Notes: a model not told the origin generated them from the sequence alone. A stretch of 64,000 bases of DNA from Molossus alvarezi (GCA_037176705.1 CM073908.1:132359430-132423429), one strand, 5' to 3'; shown: positions 41,521-54,674, counted from the first letter of the stretch. Numbers and translations: made by a program.

Positions 41521-43761
41521 AATTGTAGTCTCCAAATGGTTCTATGGTATAGCACCTGGATGGAAAAAGTCAACAAAATGTTGACTTTCAACAACAATCA
41601 GTTTCCAGTATGAAACTAAGTTTTATTAAGGATAAACTCTACCAAAGGCCTAGGGTTGTAAGTTACTGCCCCAGTAGAAAACATGTCAGTTTCTCCCAGG
41701 CCCCCAGAATGGCTACAGCTGCAATTTGCCGACACCCCTCAATCACATTCTATTCCACAAGCGTGTAATTTAATCAAAGCTAACGGGATAGACAGCAAGT
41801 ACAGTGGAATTTGATGTCAGCGCTATTTTATAATACCCACGAAGTCATGAGGAAATGGAAATATTCTAAATTCCGTAATGTCTAATCAATGTTCTATGAT
41901 AGGCTCGCCCGGGTTAGCAGTGCTCAGGGCGGGACTGGAGGGTGGGAAAGTAGAATCACCTGCGAAGTTTGGTTTTCAACATATCCATTCAGTTTCCACC
42001 CCCAACTCCATTCTCATAGGTTTTTGTGGAGAAAGGGGGCTGGGAGATGAATTTGTTTGCTTTTTAAAGATTTCCAGCTTTTGGTAAGTTGACACCCCCC
42101 TCACTGAGGATCAGAACTACAAAACTTTTAGGTATGTCCGATTTCAATGACGTCACAGCCTTACAGCAGCGAAGTAACATTTTCCACCACTACCATTCAT
42201 GGAGAAGCTGCCAGTTGTTCACAGGTTTGTGTCTGCCAACAATAGCCAAGAAGTGTACACAATAGCTTTACTGTTCACATACCATTTGTAATCTTGATGT
42301 TTAAGTATCTTAATCTCTACTTACATGGTTTCTAAACCTGGGTGCATAAAAAAATTCAGACTGACTAATATGCTATTTGGTGACATGCACTACCTACGGG
42401 ATCTGGAAATCATTCACCCCAGAGAGTCAGCAGGGTGTGGGTGTGCGCATGGGCCGACTCACTCTTGGGAGGAAGAGCAGACGAGAGGGAAAGAAAATGA
42501 GCAGCCACTGTAGATTGGGAGTTGGCACTGGCTTCAGAATCAGAAACTCCAGACTCATTTCTGGGCTTTTATCCCTGGATGTCAAGCCCCTGCTTATTTT
42601 CTTTCACTTTAATGAATAAATAGGTTGGAGGGTTAGTGTGCCCAGGCAGTCTCTAGGATCAAGTTAATGATCAACAAATGTTAGTCACGGACAATGATGG
42701 CAATAGATAGGTGGTAAAAGCTATGGTCCCCTGTCAATGGTCATTTTTTACAGGTGGTAGAAGAAAAAGCCCTTAGGGTGTAGCAAATATGTATAAGGGG
42801 CACAGGAGGAAATGGCTTCCACATCCCTATCGGGGCCAAAGGCCACGTCACCAGCTAAGTTGTTGTCTCCTTGGGGATAAAGGCAAAGAGAACATAGGCC
42901 TTGCCTTGGTGGCTCCTTAATCCTATGGACGGCTTCCTTTCTCACTAGCCTCCTGTTCTCATGGCCACTGGGTCAGGGACAGTTCAGATCCATGTAAATG
43001 GTTGGAACTGTGGTTGGGCCATAGGTGGACATCTCAGAAACTGCCTATCACGGAGGGCCACTAGCCCGGATAAATGGCTGGAACACAGGAAAACACGACT
43101 AAATATATTCTTTACCTACTTGTTGGGACACGTATTACAAAAAGCTCACCGACGCAGTGTGGAATGCCTAAGAGATGGGGAAAATTTGAAGGTCTTAAGA
43201 AACCCGAGAGAAAGGCGAAAGAGAAAGTCAAAGGCAAACTTTTAAATGACTGCTTACCATCAAACTCATTATCCAAGGAAAATATATGAAGGCACATTCT
43301 GTACTAGATACATTTTTTTGGCTGCTCCGGAATATTTATGGACAATGGATATGGCTCTGGATTTCTGACTCATCAGATACCATCTAAATATTAAAGCAAT
43401 CCAGCTTCTTTGAAAACCCCCCATGGAGTCTGAAATACCAGTGTTTTCAGGGTATCAGGATTAGCAACCTTTACCTCCTTAAATTCTATGAAGTGATATG
43501 CTGCACTCTCTCTGGGATGAGTTCGTCCATCAAGCTTAATGTGATTTTGTCTCCTGGAAACATAAAGATTGTGGTGTACTCCTTTCCAAGATATAACAAT
43601 GATGCTTTTAAAGTAGGATTCTCATCAGAAGTGGCCATATATCTTGAAACATCAAGATGGCCACTGTCCCTCTGTCAACTCTTCTTTCTCCTTGACCAAA
43701 GATTCTAGGTTGGCCAGGGGAGGTAACAAGTGGCAGCATTCCACCCTAGTTAGCTATTTTA
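41521..43761 (-). other. POLA1: POLA1 intron, unique sequence
   Basis: No SINE until 43762. 41740-41880 again looks like conserved non-coding DNA. No exon recognised. Confidence 0.45.
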
Positions 43762-43977
43762 TTTTATTTTTAAAAAATGTTTTTATTGATTTTTTAGAAG
43801 GAAGGGAGAGAGAGAGAGAGAAACATCGAGGTGAGTGAGAAACATCGATCGGCTGTCTCCTGCACCCCCTAACTGGGGATCAAGCCCACAACCCGGGCAT
43901 GTGCCCTGACCGGAATCGAACCAGGACCCCTCACTCCATGGGACGATGCTCAATCCACTGAACCACACCGGCCGGGC
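43762..43977 (-). mobile_element. Ves-type bat SINE, short-tail subtype
   Basis: Inverted: 'tttattgattttttagaagg', GA-rich part, 'gatcaagcccacaaccc', inverted head ending ccggccgggc. The 15-bp repeat tagttagctatttta at 43747-43761 and 43978-43992 is a perfect target-site duplication. Confidence 0.95.
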
Positions 43978-44340
43978 TAGTTAGCTATTTTAATACTGGC
44001 ATCCCTTCTCTACCACAGCTAACATCAAGGCTCGAAGGAAATGGACTGTCCTAAGGAAGGAACACTTTCTTAGAGAAAAGCTGGAGGCTCCTGTGAGACA
44101 AGGTAGCCTCAGTGAAGACTCTAATAAATACAAGTTGAATGGAATTTAAATTCTCCCTGTAGAACTGAGCAAGAATTTTGGAAGGCTGACCTAAAATTTA
44201 CTGAAGGCGGCTTTCTCTTGGCTTCTTCTACAAGGATGGCCAAGCATGGACCATACTAGCTGACTCCCAAGTAGGGGGTTATTTCCTAGAAGCAGTAAAT
44301 AAATAATTGGTAATATTTTACACCTTTCATTATTATATAG

Positions 44341-44553
44341 CAAAGGTTACCAAACTATGGCCTGAAGGCCAAATCCAGGCTGCCACTTGTTTTTGTCAAT
44401 AAAGTTTTATTGGAATACAGCCATGCCCATTTGTTTCTGTATTGTCAATGGCCACAATGGTGAAGTTGAGTAGCTGCAATGGAGACAGTCTAGTTCTCAA
44501 AGCTGAAAGTATTTACCATGTGGCTCTTTATAGAAAAAGTTTGCCAATTCCTG
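44341..44553. mobile_element. Non-autonomous hAT (MER-type) transposon, full length
   Basis: About 213 bp with diverged terminal inverted repeats: left caaaggttaccaaacta, right (inverted) caggaattggcaaactt. Internal phrases 'gccaaatccaggctgcc', 'aataaagttttattgg' and 'gtagctgcaatggagaca' match a widespread old mammalian hAT family, but the exact name is not assigned. The target duplication has decayed. Confidence 0.8.
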
Positions 44554-44579
44554 ACATAAAGAGGGTTAAGAACATACAC

Positions 44580-44690
44580 ATTCTATTAGTTCATCCTAAC
44601 AACAATCCCATAAGTTAAACAGAAGAGACATTATACTCATGAGGAAAGGGGACCAGGAGGCTTTCTGCAAGGCCATACATCAAGTTTACG
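44580..44690 (-). repeat. MIR remnant (inverted)
   Basis: 'catcctaacaacaatccc' followed by 'atgaggaaagggga' and 'aaggccatacatcaag', a weakened inverted MIR core. Confidence 0.5.
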
Positions 44691-44781
44691 CTCTTTCCTC
44701 TAAACTCTGTGTAAGAGGGACACAAAGAGAAACTCTTATTCTCCTATTCCCCAGCCTGCACAATTCAGCTTTAAAAATGTA

Positions 44782-45024
44782 GCCCTGGGCGGTTTGGCTC
44801 AGCGGTTAGAACGTTGGCCCGGGACCAGAGAGTCCTGGGTTCAGTTCCCACTAAGGGCACGTACTTTGGTTGCAGTGTGTCCCCGGCCCTGGTTGGGGTT
44901 GTGTGGGTGGCAACCACTCTGTGTGTCTCTCTTGCATCGATGTTTCTCTCTCTCTCTTTCCCCCTCTCTCCCTCCCGCTCTATTTGAAAATAAATTCAAA
45001 AAATGTCCTCAGGTGAGGATAAAA
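44782..45024 (+). mobile_element. Ves-type bat SINE
   Basis: Head gccctgggcggtttggctca, B box-like gggttcagttccc, CT-rich part, tail gtcctcaggtgaggat and A tail. Short flanking repeat aaaaatgta at 44773-44781 and 45025-45033. Confidence 0.94.
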
Positions 45025-45033
45025 AAAAATGTA

Positions 45034-46263
45034 CATGTCCTCCTCAGCATTCTTCTATAAGACTTTCCATCTTTGGTCCGGGCAACTAAAAGTATTTCAA
45101 ATTTTAGTCAATGTTGATTCAGGATGCTAGAATGAACATGTTCATTTTTCCCCCCATGCAAAAAAATGTTGATGCTAGGGCCTGTATGGCAAAACTTCTG
45201 TGTTTAAATTTGTTCTAATAAAAATCTGAATCCTTATTTCAGTTTGTTCTTTGGCTCTTCTTGAATGAAGGACAAATGATACTGGAGAGGAAAAGATGGG
45301 ATGAGCACATTAGGGAATGTTCTACTGCACATTCCAGATTCTTCTCAAATAAATGCATAACCTTTGTGGTAAAACTTAAGAAAATCGTTTTTATCTGCTA
45401 CTTAAAAAAAAAAAAAATGGCCCCTATCAAGGCATTCCTTAGAGAGAATCTGTTTGTAACTAGAAAACTCACCACCTCCATTTCTGTAAGTTGAATATGC
45501 ACATTTTTAGCTGCCAAGAAAGAATGCTCTGCATTTTTACTGTCATAATCCTCAATGTATAATTTTTAATGCTCAGTCCAAAGCTAATTACCAAATGGGT
45601 CTTACTGGTTTGCAAATTGTTGCTATCCATGTAAAACTATGTCATATTTAGGGCAATGATGAAAAGGGAAAGCAGTGTGTTTCTTACATGGGACAGTTCT
45701 GGATTAAGCCTCTGGCCTTGTTAAGCAGCCTCTGGGCCCTCACGTCCTTCACTTTGCAGATGGAAGCAGGAAGTTGGAGGTGGAGGATAGGTAGTAGAAG
45801 ACAAGACAAAATCACAGAATGCCTAACCCACAATTCCACAGGAAAGGCAAATGGTGCTAAGGGAGGTCTAACTGCTACCCTGTATGCATCCCACCATGTA
45901 AGGCAGTCTCCTTCCCATATTAAGACAGGACCACCCACACTGGAGAACGTGCAATGGATTCATCTAGATGGCCCTAGGGAATAGGCTGGTTATGAATATG
46001 GACTGCATCATTATCAGAGCCTCTTCTTACATGCTTTAGCAAAAGTTAAAATGCTCTTTAAACTAGAAACTAAAACAAAATATGGTTCTGCAATGTGCTT
46101 GAATATAAGCCCAGGAAACCAATACGATACCTGGGAAAGAACTCTAGAAAACCACAGGCTGAGAACTTGTAGACTTAATAAATACTGACTGGTGGGGCAC
46201 TAATCTATCCCCATCTCTATCACCAAATGGCCATATCCCTCATTGGCAAATAACCTGTTTGGG
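45034..46263 (-). other. POLA1: POLA1 intron, AT-rich unique sequence
   Basis: No recognised repeat, exon or motif cluster. A-run at 45404-45417. Confidence 0.45.
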
Positions 46264-46507
46264 CCTTGGCTTGTTTGGCTCAGCGGTTAGAGCATCGGTA
46301 CATGGACCAATCAGTCACAGGTTCAATTCCGGTCAAGGGCACGTACCTCGATTGCGGTGCGTCCCTGGCCCTGGTCGAGTCGAGCGGGAGGCAGCCATTC
46401 AATGTGTCCCTTTGACGTCACTGTTTCTCTCTCCCTCTCTCTCCCTCCCTCCTACTCTATCTGATAATAAGTAGAAAAATATCCTCAGGTGAGGAATAAT
46501 AATAATA
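46264..46507 (+). mobile_element. Ves-type bat SINE
   Basis: Head cttggcttgtttggctcagc, B box-like ggttcaattccgg, CT-rich part, tail tatcctcaggtgaggaat then (AAT)n. The 16-bp repeat aaataacctgtttggg at 46248-46263 and 46508-46523 is a perfect target-site duplication. Confidence 0.95.
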
Positions 46508-46529
46508 AAATAACCTGTTTGGGCTCCTT

Positions 46530-46880
46530 TGCTTGTTCACTCAACAAAAGTTGATTGAGTACCCACTGGGTGTCAAGTACAATTTGGGACAGGATACAGG
46601 TGAAGAAAGGGATAAAAAATAAATTAGTATGGCTGCTACACTTCAGAAGCACAATTTGACATTCTAGCTGGATTAAAAACAAAACAAAACATACAGATAA
46701 GTAAATATACTACAATTCCACAGACCCCCCCCGGGAGAAGCATGAATTATTAACTCATTCAACAAATATTTACTGAGTGCCTACTATGTGCCAGGTACTG
46801 TTCTAAGCCCTAGGGATACAGGAATGAACAAGACAGACAAAAGTACTTGCCTTTGTAAGGCGTGGAGTCTGATAATATAA
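46530..46880. repeat. Two L2-type LINE remnants
   Basis: 46530-46660 ('cactcaacaaaagttgattg', 'acaggatacaggtg') and 46745-46880 ('cattcaacaaatatttactg', 'gtgcctactatgtgcc', 'ctagggatacaggaatgaac') both show the familiar L2 3'-end phrases. They are either two fragments or a duplicated segment. Confidence 0.68.
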
Positions 46881-47639
46881 TAAATATGGTTAGCATTAGG
46901 AGAAAAATCCATTAGAGATAAAGATAAATAAATACTCCATAGAAAAAACGGCAGTCCAGAAATCTGAGTGGCTTTTATTATTATTGCAATGCATCCGATA
47001 GATCACAACTCAATTATTTTGAGCACAGATTGTAGGTTATTTATGTAATTTTTAAAGTCTAAAATTCTGAGGAAATGGAGCAGGCTTGAAGTATAGTGTT
47101 TCTGCCGACCTCAAAATAGCCCATCTATTGGCCTTGGATTTAAAAATGCGGCTCACTCCAAAATACATCAAATACAACACATACAGCTGCCATCTGTCCT
47201 ATAGTCATAGTAGGAGTCCCCTTCATTCACAAGCAAAGCCAATGGAGGGGGGACGGGACTCGAGATGGAGAGAGGATAAATTCCATTTGTGCTATTAAAA
47301 AAAAAGTAGAACAGTGAACCCAGTGGTTGAAAAGTGAAGATACAAAGAAGAAAACAGTAATCTTGCTATAGAAACCAGAGAATTATGTTCTTGCTCTCCC
47401 CCCACTTTTTTTTTTTTTGCTTTCACACTGTACAAACTCTAGCACCCTGAACAACTCACTTGCCTGCTATTTCCAGCACTTTAAAGAAACTTTTCAACAT
47501 TTCTGTTTGACACATTTTTTCAACAGGGAGGTTTAGACAATAAGTAAACAGGTAGTGAAGGGCTATTTAGAGAGCTGGTCAGTCACAGTAATAATAAAGG
47601 GAAAAAAACCCCCGCCAGAACAGAACAGCTATCCTATGT

Positions 47640-48640
47640 GCGGCAGCCACCGACGGCACATGACCTCTGACAAACAGTTTTCAGAGTAATTTTAATGCTA
47701 CTCTGGATTTAACTTGACTAACTGGTAGCAATTGAGCACATCTTTTTTTTCCTTCTTTTTTTTGTGGCAGCAGTTATCTAAAATGCTACAATAACAGCAT
47801 CAAAAGTAGAACGGTGGAAGATTGGTTTTCCATTGTGCTGCTGAACTGGCATAATGCCCACTTTAAAAGCAATTCGCTGCTCATCACTGAAATCTGGCAG
47901 ACACGACACTAAATGCCTTGAGAGAGAAAAAAAAAAAGGGACTTGAGAAGGGGGAACCCACTCCAACCACCACGCAAAGGGGGGATAAAAGAGCGCCATA
48001 GATGATGAATCTGGGTAAGAAGAGAAAATTGCCTAATAAAAAGTTTAGCATTGCCTGCAGACTCCAACAGGCTGTACTTAATTTGCTCAAAGAAGATTTT
48101 GTCTACAGGTCTGCATTAGTAATAGCAGAAGAAAACAAAAGCAAAATATATATTTATGTCTGTCTATTGTTCCGATGAAGCAAAAACCTAGTGAGTTGCG
48201 TCAATCATTTGTCAAACATGTCTTCCCTGTTTTATTTACCACCAAATGTAATGAGTAAATATGTGATAATAAAACTCTTCTTTTTACATGGACATATACA
48301 ATTTTTCCTCCTGCTAAATACAGGTAATGATTTAGGAAGCTTTCAAAATGTCTTTTTACTGTCAATAAAACTAATTCTATTCCCATTTTCCTGTGGGGGG
48401 AAAAAAGGCTTTACAAATGAAAATTCAAATTAAAATTCTGATTATAGTGTAGTGTGACAACACCTGTATTTATAATTTTACTGTCAGCTAGCTTGTAGTG
48501 TTTAACAATAGCTTGAAGTAGAAAAATAATTGGAATTTGTCTGTAACATGCCAGATGACGGCATTGGGAGCTTTGCTTCGCTACAGCAAATTTGATTTGA
48601 TGGCAAAATAACCTCACCGAGGTTGCTACAAATCAAAGGT
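47640..48640. promoter_or_regulatory. Candidate conserved non-coding block in POLA1 intron
   Basis: Repeat-free AT-rich sequence with cores such as agtaattttaatgc (47684-47697), agcaattgagc (47727-47737), agcaattcgc (47868-47877), gcgtcaatcatttgtc (48198-48213) and aacaatagc. Called by composition and absence of transposons only. Confidence 0.33.
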
Positions 48641-50276
48641 TATCAGGGCTGGAGAGGGGAAGGTCTCTCAGGAACAGGCCCTCTTCCTAAATGTGGGGAA
48701 TCCAGGAGTTTGCACCTGATGAGTAAAGACTGCTAGGACCCTGATGTGTGCTCCTGCAGCCAGGCAAAGGGCGCTGATGCAGTGTGGATTCTAGAGTTAC
48801 TCCGGGAAAACAAAGACCAGACAAATAAACCACAACAGCGAAACCCTGTTGTTTCTAAACAGACCGATGCCTTCATTTAGCTATGAACCTGGCAGAAGCG
48901 GGTGGGATGGGGGATCCATCCAGCAGGTGAGCGGAAGGGTACTTGGGGCTGAGTGGAAAGCACCCAGGTGGACCCGGGCAAGACCCTGGTAACTGACAAG
49001 GAGCAGCACACTTTCCACTTCCCACAGCCAGGAGCACTCGGGATGTTTATTGTATCCCTTCATTTTCAATTACCACAGATAAATAATATAGGTACCCACA
49101 CAGATGCCTGAGATTTGCTATTTATCAAAAGATTAGGAGAAAACTTACACATCCCACTTCTACTTTCACTGAAGCAATATGGAGAAAAAAAATTATTTAA
49201 AGCAGTGTTCTGCTGTCAACTTGGATCTTTCAAAACTCATAAACACATGCTAATCTCCACACACAAGTTGCCTTACTCTAGTCTACAAGTGAAAAGCCCA
49301 TCCTTTTCATTATCTTTAAGATGAACAAAAAAAAAAAAAAAGAAGCCACATACAAAAGAAAAACAGAATGACAGTGATGTTTTAGTTTACACTAGATATG
49401 GCAACACACACAAACTGTCAAAACTATGGAATGAAAAAAGCTGTTATCAAGCAACTGTCAAGAGAGTCCTCTGAGATTTGGAAATCTTGTGTTTATTGTA
49501 ACTACTGCACATTACACAAAGAAAGAAACATCCCTCGTCTTGCTCTTGCTGCTAAATATCATGCAAGAGAACACAGGCTTCTCCCTCAGTATTTAGATGA
49601 TTTTTTTCCTCGTGTGTAATTCTGTGTTTGACAGAGCTGCTCCCCTCCTCCTGGCTTTTCCACAACATGGCCAAAGTTCAGAGAGAAACTCGAGGTTACA
49701 TCAAACATTATTTCATTTCGAAAACCATCACTGCGCCTCATTTCATGTTGTTAACTGGTTGTCTATCCGTAAGAGTGGAATGTTAACATCAAAATGCATA
49801 GTCTTCACCTGAATGATTTTCCTGACTTGAGAGTTCTACAAAGAGAAGCACGTAGTGGAAAAGGCATAGACGCTTACCATAAAATGATTTTAATTTGTGA
49901 CTCTCTCTTTCCATCTCCCTATTAATGCACACACAGAGAAACCCAAGTCCCTAAAGGAAAATTACCATCTTATAAGGGGGAGAGAGGGGAAAACACAGGG
50001 TTCATATCTCTTCCACGGTGCATGGATATTAGTGATTTTGCAGGTCACTCTCCCATCCCCGACTCAAGGAGTAAAATTTCCCTTGTGAAATAGCCTGAGT
50101 CGGTACATTTGATTATACTTGCTAAGGCGGCCTTCCACCTAAACAGAAGCAGCATCACTCTCTGCCTCTGAATTCCTGCTCCAAGGCGTCACTGCTAAGA
50201 GCCGAGGCTGCACCTTGATTAATGTAAGTGAAAGCATTCCTCAGGTGTTTCCATTTATATTTTTCATGGTTCCTTT

Positions 50277-50465
50277 CAGGGGTGGGGGATTGTTTTTTTC
50301 TGCCAAGGGCATATTTATAACATCATTCGTGGCCCATACAAAATTATCAACTTAAAAATTAGCCTGCTCTATTTGGTCAGGCTAATTTGGCGAGGCGTGT
50401 GATGTTAGCTCGTAGTGATTTCAAGGGCCTCATACGGCCTGTGGGCCGGATGTTCCCCACCTCTG
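50277..50465. mobile_element. hAT-type MITE
   Basis: 189 bp with terminal inverted repeats: left caggggtggggga and right (inverted) cagaggtggggaa, matching at 11 of 13 positions. Internal 'gcatatttataacatcattc' and 'cggcctgtgggccggatg'. No target duplication remains (gttccttt versus catgcaga), so it is old. Confidence 0.72.
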
Positions 50466-51404
50466 CATGCAGAACACTCACTTTCTGACATTTCTCAGGA
50501 TGGAGACAAACTGGACAGCAGAACCCTTATTGTAACTGTAATTGCCTGGTTTCAGATGAACCGTGGGTCAAATCAAATCACAAAATACATTATTGTAAAA
50601 AAAAAAAATGTTAGCACTGCATAGGCCGACATATAGAACAATAGTTTTAACTCTTGACCAAAAAGATTCCACTGAATTTACTGCACATCTGGCTGGCATC
50701 CTTTCCTGTGCCGAGAGCTAGTGAGAACATGGGCACATCACTGATAGATGTATTGGTGATGTTGGTGATGTAGAAAACAAGTCAATGTGTCGTAAGTGGA
50801 TTGTGGCTCTAAATAGGTAATAGTCACCCAATGCTTAGAACATACTTTATTTTAGGTTTCAATGACCTAGTATGACACAGTCAGCAATAGAATAGGTCAG
50901 TCGTATTTTAACCTGAGGTAAAAATGGTTTAACAGTGATGTCAGTTTTATAAAAATGAAGATGACTGCCTAGAAAAGAAAATCTAAATTCCTCTAAAGCT
51001 CTTATGTAATCTTTTGATTTTAAAGTATCCCTCACTTATTAATAAAGGGCAAAAGAGGAATACTGGCATGTTTTATCACTTGGATTCTCTCATACTATTT
51101 TAGGGTGGGTGGCCAATTTACAGCCTTTCTTGTAATGAAAACCAATTTTTATATCATTATCTTAATACCAACCAGTTCTCTCTAATGAAATTTTATTTGA
51201 GACGAACAGTTAAATTTTTTTCCCCTTAATCTAATGACAGTTTGTCAAGTTTTATGCAGGAAAAAAAGCTAAGTTGGTGAAGTTATAAAAACTGGTCCAT
51301 CAAGGAAGTTTGGGGGCTGTAATGAAGTCAGGGACATCACTTTTGGTTATTCACGCAATTTACAAACCATTAGCGTTGTGCACATAGTAGTTCAGTTTCA
51401 AATA

Positions 51405-51616
51405 CACTCTAGAGCTAGACTGGGTTTGAATCCTGATTCTGCCATCAACTTGCTCTGTTACCTTGAACAGATTTCTTGACCTCTGTGGATCTCCATTTCC
51501 TTATCTGTATGTCAGGATAATAATAGCACCTACTTCATAAGGTTGTTACAGGAACTAAATAAATTAATGGAACACGCTTACAATAGTGTCTTGCACTTAG
51601 TGATCAATAAATGTTA
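51405..51616 (+). repeat. MIR element
   Basis: Nearly full MIR in + orientation: 'agactgggtttgaatcctg', 'gttaccttgaacag', 'ttccttatctgtatgtcagg', 'ttcataaggttgttacagg', 'gcacttagtgatcaataaatg'. Confidence 0.9.
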
Positions 51617-51637
51617 CCTATTATTATTATTATTATT

Positions 51638-51775
51638 ATCCTCACCTGAGGACATTTTTGCATTTATCTTCAGATAGAGCGGGAAGGAGAGAGGAAGGAA
51701 GAGAGAGAGGAACATCGATGTGAGAGACACACATCGAGTGGTGGCCACCCACATGACCGCAAACTGGCCAGGGCT
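51638..51775 (-). mobile_element. Ves-type bat SINE with internal deletion
   Basis: Inverted element with its tail box (atcctcacctgaggaca) and GA-rich part present, but nearly all of the tRNA-like head is gone: 'catgaccgcaaact' runs straight into the terminal 'ggccagggct'. It lies between (TTA)n sequence on both sides and inserted just beside the MIR. Confidence 0.9.
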
Positions 51776-52789
51776 ATTATTATTATTACTATTTGCATAC
51801 TTAGTATTATTGTATAGTTAGAAGTGTGGAGCTCAACTAGAATCTAACCAAAAACAAACAAACAAAAAAACCCACAACTATTTCCTATCAAATTTGACCT
51901 GGATGGAAGATGAGCTAGTGAGACCCTGCAAATCTCCTTTTTTCAATATTTTGAGGCCTCTGGATTTCACGACTATTCAAATGATAGTACTGCTTTAAGT
52001 GGACATTTCGATCTTAATTTTAGTACAGAACAAAGAAGGAAACTTTGCTTACAAATACATATTTTTGACTTCCTAGAACATAAATATGGACAAAATTCAA
52101 AATGCACAAAAAAGCGTACAGTGAAAGCTCTCAATTTCTGGCTAAAGGTGGCACACTAAATACGCCTATTTACCTCCTAAATCTCCATTAAAATTACAGT
52201 AAAGAATTTTTTAAAGGCATAATAAACTCAAAAGAAGTGGGAAACAGGAGTGGAAGTGCCAAAGGCTAATGCTAGAAAGCAAATGACAAGAAATGATTTA
52301 CTTAACAGATCTTAGGAAGCTGAATTCCAAGCTAGCAGTAGGGAGAGCTGAACAGGAACCTGGTTTATCCCACAGAACTCCCAAAGGCTCATGAACTGGT
52401 GCCCCAAAGTAACTCTGGAAGAACAGATGAAGAGTGTCTTTAGAGGACTGGCTGAACTATGTTTCAGGAACAGACCCCAGACCCCAACCTCCATTCTGGA
52501 GGAAGGCTTATTCTCTGGTGAGGGTCTCTGAAATGAGGGGCACGCCAGGCACACTGGGCCAACACTGGATGCTGAGACCACAAGTTCCTTTTCGCCCCAG
52601 ATGCTCGCAGCCAGGCTAATCCCCACCCCCACCCAGGAAGGAGACTAGAAGAGTCTTCTCTGGGGGACCTGACCAGCGTCATGAGAAAATACTTCAAATT
52701 ACTAACAGATTACATGCATGAAACAAGAACACTTGCAGAACAAGAAAAGGTTCTTAGAAATTAAAAGCATAATAATAGAAAGAAACACT
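51776..52789 (-). other. POLA1: POLA1 intron, unclassified
   Basis: AT-rich then balanced sequence. 52130-52790 may be part of the old LINE that follows, but I could not align it by eye. No exon seen. Confidence 0.4.
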
Positions 52790-53460
52790 TAACTGGGAAT
52801 AAAAAGGGGTCATCAAAGAAGAAATTCAAGAAAATTTCCCAAAATTAGAGGGCTTGACTTTCCAGATGGAAAGGCCTCACCTAGTGTCCAGCACCATGAA
52901 TGAAAACTGCCCCCAGACCAACACACTATCATGAAGGTGTCTATGACTGGGTGCAAAGTAGATCCTATAAGTTTCTAAAAAGGAACAAGCAATTTAAGAA
53001 GGTCACCTATATGTCCTGGCCAGTCTGGCTCAGCGGTTAGAGTGTCAGCCCACGGACCAGAGAGCCCCAGGTTTGGTTCCCACTAAAGGCACCTATCTCG
53101 GTTGCAGTTTGTCCCCGCCCCAGTTGGGGTCGTGTGGGTGGCAACCACTCGATGTGTCTCTCTCACATCAATGTTTCTCTCTCTCTTCCTTCCTCTCTCC
53201 CTCCCGCTCTATCTGAAGCAAAAAGCAAACATGTCCTCAGATGAGGATTTAAAAAGAAAAAAAAAAGGTCACCTATATAAAGGATTAGGAATCAGAAAGG
53301 CTTTCAACAAGCAATAGAACAATACTAAGTTCTAGTCCGTAATTCTATAACTATCGATTAGATTAGGGTGGATTAAGGACATTTTAAGACAAGCAAGTTT
53401 TCAAAAGCTATTGGAAGAGGTACTCTACCTCTCCCCCAAAGAGGAACAGTAAACAAAGAT
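52790..53460 (+). repeat. Old LINE remnant (HAL1/L1-like), split by a SINE
   Basis: Phrases such as 'gaaatttccc'-type leader, 'gtccagcaccatgaatgaaa', 'aaggattaggaatcagaaag' and 'ggacattttaagacaagcaa' are familiar from an ancient L1-related family. The SINE at 53013-53264 interrupts it. The family assignment is tentative. Confidence 0.45.
53013..53264 (+). mobile_element. Ves-type bat SINE
   Basis: Head gtcctggccagtctggctca, B box-like aggtttggttccc, CT-rich part, tail tgtcctcagatgaggattt. The 14-bp repeat aaggtcacctatat at 52999-53012 and 53265-53278 is a perfect target-site duplication. Confidence 0.95.
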
Positions 53461-54092
53461 ACAGAATCTAGGACACGAGGAGTCTGAACTAAGTGATATG
53501 TGAGGGCAATGCCCAGGTGAGGGTAAGGGGCGATCTCCAAGTGATCCCTAGGAGAACAGCTGTGCATCAGGCCATGAGACCCATCAGCCCAAATACCAGA
53601 TATGTTTGAACTGGACTAAGTGCAGGTTTAGATAACCAGGGGAAGGGCTGGTATGTATATATAAATACTGACTGCTGACCTGCCAGAATTGTGCTATATG
53701 TGCCCTCTGAGCATGGATGGGGGCAGGGGACGAGAAAGGCCCATATGAGTGGTGGGGGTGGGAGCAAGGTGCCAGGTCCTCATCATCCACTGTAGGAAAT
53801 GACTGGATAATGCACTCTGTGCCTGTCGCTTAGAGATAAGGAGGCAAAAACTAGAAAGAGCAGCAAGTGAGTTATAAGCGGTTGCTTTTGAGGTCTGGGG
53901 AATGGGAGCACCACAAGAGGGGACTGCTGTGTGTAAGCAGCCATACTGAACTTTTGGTGCTTGGGCTATTTGGAAAGCTCGTTAACTTGTCCAAGGGGCA
54001 GGAAAACCTTGGCTCTTGCACTCTTCCGGCAACTGAATTTGTGAAGACTGGACTTTATTACATGGATATAGGAACTTTTAAAGGAAACCTTC
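53461..54092 (-). other. POLA1: POLA1 intron, unclassified
   Basis: No exon or assignable repeat family seen. Confidence 0.4.
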
Positions 54093-54305
54093 TTTTTTTT
54101 TTTACTTTATTGATTTTAGAGAGAGAGGAAGTGAGAGGGAGAGAGACAGAAACACTGATGAGAGAGAACATCAACTGGCTGCCTCCTGCATGCCCCCCAC
54201 TGGGGATCGGGCCCACAACCTGGGCATGTGTCCTGACCGGGAATCAAACCAGCAACCTCTTGGTGCATGGGTAGATGCTCAACCACTGAGCCACACTGGC
54301 CGGAC
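54093..54305 (-). mobile_element. Ves-type bat SINE, short-tail subtype
   Basis: Inverted: oligo-T, 'actttattgattttagagag', 'ggggatcgggcccacaacc', inverted head ending cacactggccggac. The repeat taaaggaaacctt at 54079-54092 and 54306-54318 is the target-site duplication. Confidence 0.95.
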
Positions 54306-54674
54306 TAAAGGAAACCTTTCTAAAATGTACTTTATGGGGTGAACTCTTTCTTGAAAACTGAAGTGCTCTTTATGAACAGTGTTTATTGTGAGGACCTGAA
54401 GATGGGCCTGTCCCTGTGCATACAGAGGTGGGCAGGATACAGGCTGACAACTGTGGCAATGGAACTTGCTTTCTTGGAACACTTCCCAATTTTGACTTGC
54501 TTTTGGGCCCGATCCCCAAATGGCCTGGTGATGCTTTCCTGTAACTTTCCAGGATGGAGCTTCTTAAGAATCGTACCAACAATCTTTTTGGCAGTTCATG
54601 AAAGCCACTGACCCCTTCTCAGAATGTTTTTAAATAGGTAAAATAAAACACATAGGATTATTAAGAGTTAGGAA

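Larger units (their letters stand above)
46881..51404 (-). other. POLA1: POLA1 intron, SINE-poor, with enhancer-like blocks
   Basis: About 4.5 kb with no Ves SINE. It contains a repeat-free candidate regulatory block (47640-48640), further conserved-looking AT-rich stretches near 49400-50250, a short hAT element (50277-50465) and T/A runs. No exon recognised. Confidence 0.5.
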
